Shown here: positions 1-7,991 of the stretch, one piece after another | How the letters are laid out: each line of letters opens with the position of its first letter | How positions within the stretch are numbered: the first letter of the stretch is position 1 | Source of the DNA: CAMAPP01 sp046153685 | Lineage (GTDB): Bacteria; Pseudomonadota; Alphaproteobacteria; CADEGL01 | DNA: 29,409 bases | Assembly: GCA_046153685.1 (NCBI GenBank) | Contig: JBJXGH010000051.1 | Span: 1 to 29,409 of the forward strand | Direction of reading: 5' to 3' | Made by a program: the position numbers and the translations under genes | Notes under the pieces: model-generated | Told to the model about the DNA's origin: nothing | Databases searched by the model: none | What the model saw: the letters and a program-made list of their open reading frames with translations, nothing else

Positions 1-306
1 GGCATCGAACCCTTGGCGGAGTTGTTCCCGCGCGTTACCCGCGCCTTCCTGATTGGCCAGGCGGCGGACGGCTTTGCGCGCACGCTCGATGGCCGAGTGC
101 CGTTCGGCCGCTACGCCTCGCTCGAAGCGGCGCTCGAAGCGGCGCACAAAGCGGCGCAGGCCACCGCACGCAAGCCCGCCGTGGTTCTGTTGTCGCCGGC
201 CTGCGCGTCGTTCGACCAATTCAAGGATTTCGAGGCGCGCGGTGACGCGTTCCGCGCGCTGGTGAAACGCCTGGTGTGCGCCCCGCAAGCGGAGGCGCGC
301 GCATGA
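1..306 (+). CDS. murD: MurD, UDP-N-acetylmuramoyl-L-alanine--D-glutamate ligase, C-terminal end (5' partial)
   Basis: The reading frame is open from base 1 and ends at TGA 304-306, so only the last 101 residues lie in the window. The segment LLSPACASFDQFKDFEARG is the characteristic MurD C-terminal motif, which lies in the domain that binds the incoming amino acid. MurD is a cytoplasmic ATP-dependent ligase that adds D-glutamate to UDP-MurNAc-L-alanine. The stop overlaps the ftsW start in an ATGA, and the place directly before ftsW and murG is the standard dcw position. An in-frame TTG at 13 is not a real start; the gene begins upstream of the window. Confidence 0.93.
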   Translation, partial: GIEPLAELFPRVTRAFLIGQAADGFARTLDGRVPFGRYASLEAALEAAHKAAQATARKPAVVLLSPACASFDQFKDFEARGDAFRALVKRLVCAPQAEARA

Positions 307-1427
307 ACCCGTTCGCCCGCAACGATACCAGCGCGCTCAGCCGATGGTGGTGGACCGTCGATCGCTGGACGCTCGCGGCACTCGCCGCCCTGCTCGCAAT
401 CGGCACGCTTTTGACGCTCGCGGCATCGCCAGCGGTCGCCGCACGCATCGGTCTCGATTCCATGTACTTCGTGCGCCGCCAGCTCATGTACCTGCCGATC
501 GCGATCGCCGTTCTGGTCACCGTCTCGCTCCTGCCGGCTCGCGAGATCCGCCGGGTGGCGACAATCGCCTTCCTCGTCGGCCTCATTCTCATGGCGCTCA
601 CGCCCGTGTTCGGCCACGAGATCAAGGGCGCTAAACGCTGGCTCGCGCTGGGGCCATTCTCGATTCAGCCGAGCGAATTCGTGAAGCCCGCCTTCGCCGT
701 GGTCGCGGCGTGGATGTTCGCCGCCGGAAGCGCCCAGGCGGACATTCCGGGCCGGTTGATTTCGACGATATTGCTCCTCGTCGTGCTCGCTCTTTTGGCC
801 CGCCAGCCCGATTTCGGCATGGTCGTGGTCGTTTCGGTCGTGTGGTTCACCCAATTTTTCCTCGCCGGGCTATCGCTCGTCTGGGTGGCGGCGCTTGGTC
901 TGTGCGGGGTGGCGGGCATCTTTGGTGCCTATCTGACGCTGCCCCACGTCGCGAGCCGCATCGACCGCTTCCTCGATCCCGCCTCCGGCGACACATTTCA
1001 AGTTTCAACCGCGCTTGAGGCCTTCGCCTCTGGTCGCTGGTTCGGCCGCGGCCCGGGCGAGGGCAGCGTGAAATCGATCATCCCGGATGCGCATGCGGAC
1101 TTCATCTTCGCGGTCGCGGCCGAGGAATTCGGCCTGTTCGCCTGCCTCGCCCTTGTCGCGCTGTTCGGCTTCGTGATCTTGCGGGGCTTTGGGCGCCTGT
1201 TGCGCGAAACCGATCTGTTCGTGCTGCTGGCCACCGCGGGTCTGTTGACGCAGTTCGGCCTGCAAGCCTTCGTCAACATGGCCTCGACCCTTTCCCTCAT
1301 GCCGACCAAGGGCATGACCCTGCCCTTCATCAGCTATGGCGGCTCGTCCTTGCTCGCTCTGGCCTTCGCCATGGGCATGGTACTCGGACTCATGCGCCGC
1401 CGCCCCTTGCACGCGGGCAGGTCATGA
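303..1427 (+). CDS. ftsW: FtsW, SEDS-family septal peptidoglycan glycosyltransferase
   Basis: This 374-residue polytopic inner-membrane protein polymerises lipid II at the division septum together with its partner transpeptidase FtsI. Family hallmarks visible are IQPSEFVKPAF in the first half, DAHADFIFAVAAEEFG (the region of the conserved extracytoplasmic loop) and the C-terminal MTLPFISYGGSSLLALA. About ten hydrophobic segments can be counted. I chose ATG 303 because GGAGG at 291-295 lies 7 bases upstream and because it gives an ATGA overlap with murD. An upstream in-frame alternative start at 276 would only add residues lying over the murD end. The FtsW rather than RodA assignment rests mainly on position between murD and murG. 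Confidence 0.95.
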   Translation: MNPFARNDTSALSRWWWTVDRWTLAALAALLAIGTLLTLAASPAVAARIGLDSMYFVRRQLMYLPIAIAVLVTVSLLPAREIRRVATIAFLVGLILMALTPVFGHEIKGAKRWLALGPFSIQPSEFVKPAFAVVAAWMFAAGSAQADIPGRLISTILLLVVLALLARQPDFGMVVVVSVVWFTQFFLAGLSLVWVAALGLCGVAGIFGAYLTLPHVASRIDRFLDPASGDTFQVSTALEAFASGRWFGRGPGEGSVKSIIPDAHADFIFAVAAEEFGLFACLALVALFGFVILRGFGRLLRETDLFVLLATAGLLTQFGLQAFVNMASTLSLMPTKGMTLPFISYGGSSLLALAFAMGMVLGLMRRRPLHAGRS

Positions 1428-2539
1428 GCGGCGCGCGCACCGTGGCCTTGGCGGCCGGCGGCACGGGTGGACATCTGTTTCCGGCTATCTCGCTGGCGCG
1501 CGCGCTTCTAGCCCGCGGCGCGCATCCGATTCTGGTGACCGACCGACGCGGCGCGGCGCTGCCCGCCGAGCTTGCGGCGCTCGAAACCCATCGCGTGCAC
1601 GCGGGCGGTATCGCCAGCGGCACGTTGCTGCACCGAATCGGCGGCCTTGCCAAAATTCTCTTCGGCATTTTCGAGGCTCGCCGGCTGTTTTCGCGCCTGA
1701 CGCCAAGCGCCGCCATCGGCTTTGGCGGCTATGCCTCGGTGCCGCCCTTGCTGGCGGCGATGCGCGCGGGCGTGCCAACCATGATTCACGAACAGAACGC
1801 CGTTCTCGGTCGGGCCAATCGCCTATTGGCCCCGCGCGTCAACCGCATCGCCACCGCCTTCGCCGAGGTGGCGGGGCTGCGCGCCGCCGACAAAAACAAG
1901 ATGCACCGCACCGGCAATCCCGTCCGGCCGGAGATCGCCGCCATGGCCGGCACGCCCTATGTCACGCCCGCTGCCGCCGGCCCGCTGAACCTTCTCGTAT
2001 TCGGCGGCAGCCAAGGCGCCGCCATCTTCTCGCGCGTCGTTCCCCAAGCGGTCGCGGCCCTGCCTGTAGCGCTGCGCGCACGCATTCGCATCGCCCAGCA
2101 ATGCCGCGCCGAGCATCTCGACGAAACCGCCGCCGCCTACCGCGCGCGCGACCAAGCAGCCGAGGTGAGCACCTTTTTCGCCGACATGCCGCAGCGCTTT
2201 GCCTGGGCGCATTTGGTGATGGCCCGGGCCGGCGCCTCGACAACGGCCGAACTGGCCTGCGCGGGGCGCCCGGCGATCCTCGTGCCGTACGCAGCATCGG
2301 CCGACGATCACCAAACGGCGAACGCGCGCGCCATTGTGCGCGCGGGCGGCGGGTGGATGCTACCCGAAGCCGAATTGACGCCGTCGCGCCTAGCCGCCGA
2401 GCTCGAAGCACGCCTGTCCGACACGGACGGCCTTGCCGCAGCCGCCGCGCGCATCGCCGCCCTGGCCGAGCCGCGCGCCGCCGAGGCGCTCGCCGATTTA
2501 GTCATGGCCTTGCTTGACGCCGAAAGGAGGGCCGCATGA
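1424..2539 (+). CDS. murG: MurG, UDP-GlcNAc:undecaprenyl-pyrophosphoryl-MurNAc-pentapeptide GlcNAc transferase
   Basis: MurG is a peripheral inner-membrane GT-B glycosyltransferase that converts lipid I to lipid II, the substrate of FtsW. At 371 residues it has normal family length. The N-terminal glycine-rich loop GGTGGH is at residues 12-17, GFGGYAS at 99-105, HEQN at 122-125 and the second-domain loop GGSQGA at 194-199. All are standard MurG motifs involved in lipid acceptor and UDP-GlcNAc binding. The ATG at 1424 overlaps the ftsW stop as ATGA. Only a weak GCAGG at 1418-1421 precedes it, so translation is probably coupled to ftsW. Confidence 0.97.
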   Translation: MSGARTVALAAGGTGGHLFPAISLARALLARGAHPILVTDRRGAALPAELAALETHRVHAGGIASGTLLHRIGGLAKILFGIFEARRLFSRLTPSAAIGFGGYASVPPLLAAMRAGVPTMIHEQNAVLGRANRLLAPRVNRIATAFAEVAGLRAADKNKMHRTGNPVRPEIAAMAGTPYVTPAAAGPLNLLVFGGSQGAAIFSRVVPQAVAALPVALRARIRIAQQCRAEHLDETAAAYRARDQAAEVSTFFADMPQRFAWAHLVMARAGASTTAELACAGRPAILVPYAASADDHQTANARAIVRAGGGWMLPEAELTPSRLAAELEARLSDTDGLAAAAARIAALAEPRAAEALADLVMALLDAERRAA

Positions 2540-3972
2540 GGACCCTGCCTCTCGAAATCGGCACCATCCATTTCGTCGGTATCGGCGGCATCGGCATGAG
2601 CGGCATCGCCGAGGTGCTGTTCAATCTCGGCTACAGCGTCCAAGGCAGCGACCAGAGCGACAACGCCAACGTCAAACGCCTGGCCAAGCTCGGAATCAAG
2701 ACCTTTCTCGGTCACCGTGCGGAAAATCTCGGCGATGCCGCCGTCGTCGTCGTCTCCTCGGCGGTCAAGAGCGATAACCCCGAATTCGCCGCGGCGCGCG
2801 CGCGCCTGCTGCCCGTGGTGCGGCGCGCGGAGATGTTGGGCGAGCTCATGCGCCTCAAGTGGTCGATCGCGGTCGGCGGCACGCACGGCAAGACCACAAC
2901 GACCTCGATGGTCGGTGCCATGCTCGATGCTGCGGGCCTCGATCCCACGGTCATCAATGGCGGCATCATCAACGCCTACGGCACGAACGCGCGCCTTGGT
3001 GCCGGAGACTGGATGGTCGTCGAATCGGACGAGTCCGACGGCAGCTTCACCAAGCTGCCCGCGGTGATCGCCGTGGTCACGAACATGGACCCCGAGCACA
3101 TGGAGCATTACGGCACCTTCGATGCCGTGCGCCGGGCCTATGACACCTTCGTCTCGAACATCCCCTTTTACGGCTTCGCGGTGCTGTGCATCGATCACCC
3201 CGAAGTTCAGGCCATGATCCCGCGCGTCTCCGACCGGCGGATCGTGTCGTATGGCTTCAGCCCCCAAGCCGATATCCGCGCGGTCAATGTGCGCATCGAC
3301 GCCTCGGGCGGGCAATTCGACGTCGTCGCAACTGATCGCGCAAGCGGCGCGACCCGGACGATTGCAGGTCTCGCCTTGCCCATGATGGGTCGGCACAACG
3401 TACAAAACTCGCTCGCCGCCATCGCGATCGCGGTCGAGATGGGCATCGACGACGACACCATGCGCCGGGCGCTGACAAATTTCAGCGGCGTAAAGCGACG
3501 TTTCACCCGCACGGGCGAAGCGGGCGGCGTCGGCGTGATCGATGATTACGGCCACCACCCGGTCGAGATCAAAGCCGTTCTGGCCGCCGCCCGCCAGGCG
3601 ACGTCCGGCCAGGTGATCGCCGTCGTGCAGCCCCATCGTTACACGCGCCTGTCCTCGCTGTTCGATGATTTCTGCACCTGCTTCAACGACGCCGACACCG
3701 TGATCGTCGCCGAAGTCTATAGCGCGGGCGAGACGCCCATCGCCGGCGCCGATCGCGATACCCTGGTCGAAGGCTTGCGCCGCCACGGCCACCGCCATGT
3801 CCAGCCCTTGGCCGGCCGAGAGGTCTTGGCCGAAGCGGTCGCGGCGCTGGCGCGGCCAGGCGATCTGGTCGTGTGCTTGGGCGCGGGCGATATCACCTAT
3901 TGGGCGCAGGCCCTGCCGGGCGAGCTCGATGCACTCAATGCCGGCCGCCGCCGCGCCGGGGGCGGCGCATGA
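2536..3972 (+). CDS. murC: MurC, UDP-N-acetylmuramate--L-alanine ligase
   Basis: This 478-residue Mur ligase attaches L-alanine to UDP-MurNAc in the cytoplasm. The N-terminal nucleotide-sugar binding domain opens with HFVGIGGIGMSG (about residues 12-23). The central ATPase domain has the P-loop GGTHGKTTTT (about 114-123). The C-terminal domain has IDDYGHHPVEIKAVL and a conserved QPHRYTR. The start at 2536 overlaps the murG stop as ATGA and has the strongest Shine-Dalgarno sequence of the cluster, AAAGGAGG at 2523-2530, inside the end of murG. Confidence 0.97.
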   Translation: MRTLPLEIGTIHFVGIGGIGMSGIAEVLFNLGYSVQGSDQSDNANVKRLAKLGIKTFLGHRAENLGDAAVVVVSSAVKSDNPEFAAARARLLPVVRRAEMLGELMRLKWSIAVGGTHGKTTTTSMVGAMLDAAGLDPTVINGGIINAYGTNARLGAGDWMVVESDESDGSFTKLPAVIAVVTNMDPEHMEHYGTFDAVRRAYDTFVSNIPFYGFAVLCIDHPEVQAMIPRVSDRRIVSYGFSPQADIRAVNVRIDASGGQFDVVATDRASGATRTIAGLALPMMGRHNVQNSLAAIAIAVEMGIDDDTMRRALTNFSGVKRRFTRTGEAGGVGVIDDYGHHPVEIKAVLAAARQATSGQVIAVVQPHRYTRLSSLFDDFCTCFNDADTVIVAEVYSAGETPIAGADRDTLVEGLRRHGHRHVQPLAGREVLAEAVAALARPGDLVVCLGAGDITYWAQALPGELDALNAGRRRAGGGA

Positions 3973-4895
3973 TGGCCGCGCTCGCCGCGCCGAGACTGAT
4001 CGAACGCCTGCCGCGCGTGCGCGGCCGCTACAGCGAAGGCGCTGCCCTCGCGCGCAGCACTTGGTTCGGCGTGGGCGGCCCGGCCGAGGTCATGTTCCGC
4101 CCGGCCGATGAAAGCGATCTAGCGGATTTTCTGGCCCAAAGGCCGGACGACGTGCCGGTGGTTGCGATCGGCGTCGGCTCGAATCTGCTCGTGCGCGACG
4201 GCGGCGTGCCGGGCGTGGTCGTTCGCCTGGGCCAAGGCTTCGTCGATATTGAAGTCGCGGGCACGGATGTGCGCGCGGGCGCGGGTGCGCTCGACGCCAA
4301 TGTGGCCATCGTTGCCGGCGATGGCGGCGTGGCGGGGCTTGAATTTCTCTCGGGTATTCCGGGCACCATCGGCGGGGCGCTGCGCATGAACGCGGGCGCC
4401 TATGGCCGCGAGATCAAGGATGTTCTCGTGCGCGCCGACGCGCTCGACGGCAGGGGAAGGAAGATTTCAGCGAGCCCGGCCGAACTCGGCATGGCCTATC
4501 GCCGGACAGCCGCGCCCGAGGACTGGATTTTCGTCGCTGCCACGCTCAAGGGTGCCGCCGGCGACCGCCAGGCGATCCATGCGCGCATGGCCGAGATCGC
4601 GCGCGAGCGCGAGGCCACCCAACCCATCCGTGCGCGCACCGGCGGCAGTACCTTCAAGAATCCGCCAGGCCATAAGGCCTGGGAGCTCATCGAGCAAGCG
4701 GGATGCCGCGGCTTGACGCGCGGCGGCGCGATGGTTTCGGAAAAGCACTGCAATTTTCTCATCAATACCGGCGGCGCGACGGCGAACGACCTCGAAAGCC
4801 TCGGCGAGGACGTGCGCGACCGCGTGCGCGCCGCGTGCGGCATCGCGCTCGAATGGGAAATCAAGCGCATCGGCGCGCCGAGGATGGCCGCATGA
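3969..4895 (+). CDS. murB: MurB, UDP-N-acetylenolpyruvoylglucosamine reductase
   Basis: MurB is a 308-residue flavoprotein that reduces UDP-GlcNAc-enolpyruvate to UDP-MurNAc with NADPH. The FAD-binding segment GVGSNLLVRDGG lies near residues 68-79 and GIPGTIGGALRMNAGAYG at about 129-146. YRR at 177-179 is the expected substrate-side motif, and the proton-donor serine is in RTGGSTFKNP (Ser227). A long in-frame extension back to 3873 overlies murC. I take ATG 3969, which gives the ATGA overlap with murC; the adjacent ATG at 3972 is also possible. Placing murB between murC and ddl is the usual alphaproteobacterial order. Confidence 0.96.
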   Translation: MMAALAAPRLIERLPRVRGRYSEGAALARSTWFGVGGPAEVMFRPADESDLADFLAQRPDDVPVVAIGVGSNLLVRDGGVPGVVVRLGQGFVDIEVAGTDVRAGAGALDANVAIVAGDGGVAGLEFLSGIPGTIGGALRMNAGAYGREIKDVLVRADALDGRGRKISASPAELGMAYRRTAAPEDWIFVAATLKGAAGDRQAIHARMAEIAREREATQPIRARTGGSTFKNPPGHKAWELIEQAGCRGLTRGGAMVSEKHCNFLINTGGATANDLESLGEDVRDRVRAACGIALEWEIKRIGAPRMAA

Positions 4896-5797
4896 AGCTC
4901 TCGATCCTCGTTCTCATGGGCGGCTGGTCGGCGGAACGCGAGGTTTCGCTCGTGAGCGGCGCCGCGGTTGCCACGGCGCTGACCGAGCGCGGCCACCATG
5001 TGCGCGCCTACGACGTGACGCGCGATATCCCCGCCTTGCTCGCCCAGCTCTCGCCGAGACCCGACGCCGTGTTTAATGCGCTCCATGGCCGCTACGGCGA
5101 GGACGGCCGCATGCAGGCCATCCTCGACATCATGGGCATCCCCTACACCCATTCCGGCGTCCTCGCCTCGGCGTTGGCGATGAACAAGCCCATGGCCAAG
5201 CGCCTGTTCGCCGATGCCGGCATTCCCTGCCCCGAAGGCCGAGTGGTCAAGCGCAGGGAAGCCTTCGCCGCCCACGCCATGCCCCGGCCCTATGTGATGA
5301 AGCCGCTCGATGAAGGCTCCAGCGTCGGCGTTCGTATCGTACGCGAAGGCGACAACCTGCCACCCGAAGAATGGGCGTTCGGCGACAACGTCCTGGTCGA
5401 GCGCTTCATTCCCGGACGCGAAATCACCGTCGCAGTGATGGGCGACCGCGCGCTCGCCGTGACCGAACTGCGGCCGCGCTCGGGCTTTTACGATTACGAC
5501 TCCAAATATACGAGCGGCCTCACCGACCATGTGATTCCCGCGCCCTTGCCCAAGGCCGCCTACGAGGAAGCGCTCGATTTGTCGCTGCGCGCCCACCGGG
5601 CGCTTGGCTGCCGGGGCGTGAGTCGGGCGGATCTGCGTTACGACGATACCGGGCCTGGCCGCTTCTATCTGCTCGAGGTCAATACCCAGCCCGGCATGAC
5701 GCCGCTCTCGCTCGTGCCCGAACAAGCCGCCCATCTCGGCATCTCGTTCGGCGAGCTCTGCCAATGGATGGTGGAGGACGCGCGATGCGAAGCCTGA
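4892..5797 (+). CDS. ddl: Ddl, D-alanine--D-alanine ligase
   Basis: This 301-residue ATP-grasp enzyme makes D-Ala-D-Ala for the peptidoglycan stem. Visible landmarks are the N-terminal LMGGWSAEREVSLVSG, the ATP-binding segment MKPLDEGSSVGV, the loop GFYDYDSKYTSG, and the Mg-binding and product-binding end FYLLEVNTQPGMTPLSLVP. Length matches the DdlB class. ATG 4892 overlaps the murB stop as ATGA and has GAGG at 4880-4883, 8 bases upstream. A longer in-frame ORF from 4703 lies over murB and is not needed. The 3' end overlaps ftsQ by 13 bases. Confidence 0.96.
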   Translation: MKLSILVLMGGWSAEREVSLVSGAAVATALTERGHHVRAYDVTRDIPALLAQLSPRPDAVFNALHGRYGEDGRMQAILDIMGIPYTHSGVLASALAMNKPMAKRLFADAGIPCPEGRVVKRREAFAAHAMPRPYVMKPLDEGSSVGVRIVREGDNLPPEEWAFGDNVLVERFIPGREITVAVMGDRALAVTELRPRSGFYDYDSKYTSGLTDHVIPAPLPKAAYEEALDLSLRAHRALGCRGVSRADLRYDDTGPGRFYLLEVNTQPGMTPLSLVPEQAAHLGISFGELCQWMVEDARCEA

Positions 5798-6654
5798 TCG
5801 CGCCGTTCGTATCATCGAAGCGCGCGTCGCCCGCGCGCCGACGCGTACGCCGCGCCGCCAGTCGTCGCGCGTGGCTGGCGCTGGCGGCCGCCCTACCCGT
5901 ATTGGCAATCGGGGGCGGCGCCACATGGCTGTGGCGGAGCGGCACGGGTGCGGCCGTCGTCCGATCGGGAATGCAGGCAGCAGCGGAAATCGGCAGGCAG
6001 TTCGGCCTTACGGTCACGGCGGTCACGCTCGAAGGCCGCCTCAACGCCGAGCGCGAAGACATTCTCGCAGCGCTTGAGATCGAACGCGGCATGCCGTTGT
6101 TCGCGTTCGATCCGCGCGAGGCCAAGCTTCGCCTCGAAGCCCTGCCTTGGGTCGCACACGCCGCCGTCGAACGGCGCGCACCCGGCACGATCCACGTACA
6201 GATCGTCGAACGCGAACCCTTCGCGCTTTGGCAACTAGATCGCCATCTGACAGTCGTTGACCGCGCCGGCGTGGTCCTCGCCGAGCGCAATCTCGAGCGT
6301 TTCGGCGATCTGCTGCTTCTGGTCGGCCACGATGCGCCGCGGCGCGCGGGCGAGCTACTGGAGATCATCGCGACCGAGCCCGAGCTCGCGCGGCGCGTGA
6401 CGGCGGCGGTGCGGGTCGGCGGACGGCGCTGGAATATCCTGCTCGACGACGCGATCGAAGTGAAGCTGCCCGAGGAAGAAGTCGTCGCGGCCTGGAACCG
6501 CCTGGCGCGGCTCGAGCGCGCGAACGGCCTGCTGGCTCGCGACATTTCGGCCATCGATCTGCGCCTGTCCGACCGCCTGATGGTCACCTTGCCGAACGAT
6601 TCACCGGTCAAGGCCCGGCCGGACAAGCGCGCGGGCAAGGACCACGAAACATGA
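5785..6654 (+). CDS. ftsQ: FtsQ, divisome bitopic membrane protein
   Basis: FtsQ links early and late division proteins through its periplasmic domain. The 289-residue product has an Arg-rich cytoplasmic tail (residues 12-28), one membrane segment at about 30-50, then a POTRA domain (about 77-145) containing VTLEGRLNAEREDIL and LPWVAHAAVERRAPGTIHV. A beta domain follows. ATG 5785 sits 7 bases after GGAGG (5773-5777) and inside the last 13 bases of ddl. The frame is open further upstream, but that part is the shadow of ddl. Sequence identity is usually low in this family, so the assignment uses topology, POTRA and position between ddl and ftsA. Confidence 0.93.
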   Translation: MRSLIAPFVSSKRASPARRRVRRAASRRAWLALAAALPVLAIGGGATWLWRSGTGAAVVRSGMQAAAEIGRQFGLTVTAVTLEGRLNAEREDILAALEIERGMPLFAFDPREAKLRLEALPWVAHAAVERRAPGTIHVQIVEREPFALWQLDRHLTVVDRAGVVLAERNLERFGDLLLLVGHDAPRRAGELLEIIATEPELARRVTAAVRVGGRRWNILLDDAIEVKLPEEEVVAAWNRLARLERANGLLARDISAIDLRLSDRLMVTLPNDSPVKARPDKRAGKDHET

Positions 6655-6670
6655 ACCCAGGATGTTCGCT

Positions 6671-7909
6671 ATGAGCAAAACCCGCGCAGGAATCGTCGCC
6701 GCGCTCGATGTCGGCAGCTCCAAGGTGTGCTGCTTCATCGCGCGCGCCGATTCGAGCGGCATCCGCGTGACCGGAATCGGCCACCAAATGTCGAAGGGCG
6801 TGCGCAGCGGCACCATCGTCGATATGGACGCAGCGGAAATTTCGATTCGCAACGCCGTGCACGCCGCCGAGCAGATGTCGGGCCAGACCATCGAGAAGGT
6901 CATGGTCGGCGTGTCCTGCGGCAATCCGGCCTCGCGAACGGTGGCGGTCGAGGTCTCGATCGACGGTTACGAAATCGGCGACGATGACGTCTCGCGCGTG
7001 CTGCGCCAAGGCTACCAGAGCGCCGGCGCCTCCGAGCGCGACTTGCTGCACATGATCCCCGTCGGCTTCACCCTCGACGGCGCGCGCGTCTCCGATCCAC
7101 GCGGCATGTACGGCGACAGATTGGGCGCGAGCCTGCACGTCGTCACCGCCAATGGCAGCGCTGTCCGCAATCTTGCGACCTGCATCGAGCGCTGCCACCT
7201 CGAGGTCGAGGGTTTCGTCGTGTCGCCCTACGCCTCAGGCCTGGCAACGCTCGTGCCCGACGAATTCGACCTCGGCGCAACGGTCGTGGACATGGGCGGG
7301 GGCACCACCTCGCTGGCCGTGTTCTACGGCGGCGAGGCGATCCACATCGACATCCTTCCGCTCGGCGGCGGACACGTGACCAGCGACATCGCGCGCGGCC
7401 TATCGACGCCGCTCGCCGCCGCCGAACGCATCAAGACGCTGTACGGCAACGCCATGCCGCTGCCGTCCGACAATCGCGAGTTCGTTGACGTGCCGCAAAT
7501 CGGCGAAGCCGAGCACACCCAGGCGCACCACGTCCCGAAATCGGTGTTGGTCGGTATCATCCAGCCGCGCCTCGAGGAGACCTTCGAGCTCGTGCGCTCG
7601 CGCCTGGAGGCCAGCGGCTTCGATCGCTTGGCCGGAAGACGTCTGGTGCTGACCGGCGGGGCAAGCCAATTGCCCGGCGCCGCCGATGTGGCGGCGCGGG
7701 TGCTCGACAAGCAAATCCGCCTGGGACGCCCGACGCGCCTGGCTGCGATCGCCGAGGCGACCGGCGGCCCCGCCTTCGCGACGTGCGCGGGCCTGCTGAC
7801 CCACATGGTTACCAAACCGCCGGCGCCCCAACGCCGCCTGCCCGTATCGGTCAAGAACGGGCACGGCCTCGCGGGACGCTTTGGCACGTGGCTGAGGGAG
7901 AATTTCTGA
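6671..7909 (+). CDS. ftsA: FtsA, actin-like membrane anchor of the Z ring
   Basis: FtsA is an ATP-binding actin homologue that tethers FtsZ to the inner membrane and recruits later divisome proteins. The first phosphate-binding motif is ALDVGSSKVCCFIAR near the N-terminus. VVDMGGGTTSLAVF is the second, and LTGGASQLPG the adenosine motif. The C-terminus GLAGRFGTWLRENF fits the conserved amphipathic membrane-targeting helix. I use ATG 6671 (412 residues) because AGGA at 6659-6662 is 8 bases upstream. ATG 6662 in the same frame would add three residues but lacks a good ribosome site. The gene starts 16 bases after the ftsQ stop. Confidence 0.96.
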   Translation: MSKTRAGIVAALDVGSSKVCCFIARADSSGIRVTGIGHQMSKGVRSGTIVDMDAAEISIRNAVHAAEQMSGQTIEKVMVGVSCGNPASRTVAVEVSIDGYEIGDDDVSRVLRQGYQSAGASERDLLHMIPVGFTLDGARVSDPRGMYGDRLGASLHVVTANGSAVRNLATCIERCHLEVEGFVVSPYASGLATLVPDEFDLGATVVDMGGGTTSLAVFYGGEAIHIDILPLGGGHVTSDIARGLSTPLAAAERIKTLYGNAMPLPSDNREFVDVPQIGEAEHTQAHHVPKSVLVGIIQPRLEETFELVRSRLEASGFDRLAGRRLVLTGGASQLPGAADVAARVLDKQIRLGRPTRLAAIAEATGGPAFATCAGLLTHMVTKPPAPQRRLPVSVKNGHGLAGRFGTWLRENF

Positions 7910-7991
7910 TGCGAGGACGAATCGAAATGAAGACCTGAGACCACTGAATGAAAGTGATTCCCAAACCTAGGACCGCACCACGGAGGCAAAC

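Noticed and set aside
2308..3798. 496-codon minus-strand ORF opposite murC and murG
   Set aside because: Low-complexity His/Asp/Ala/Arg-rich product typical of the antisense frame of GC-rich genes; murC and murG on the other strand are certain.
4496..5926. 476-codon minus-strand ORF opposite murB, ddl and ftsQ
   Set aside because: Antisense shadow across three well-defined genes.
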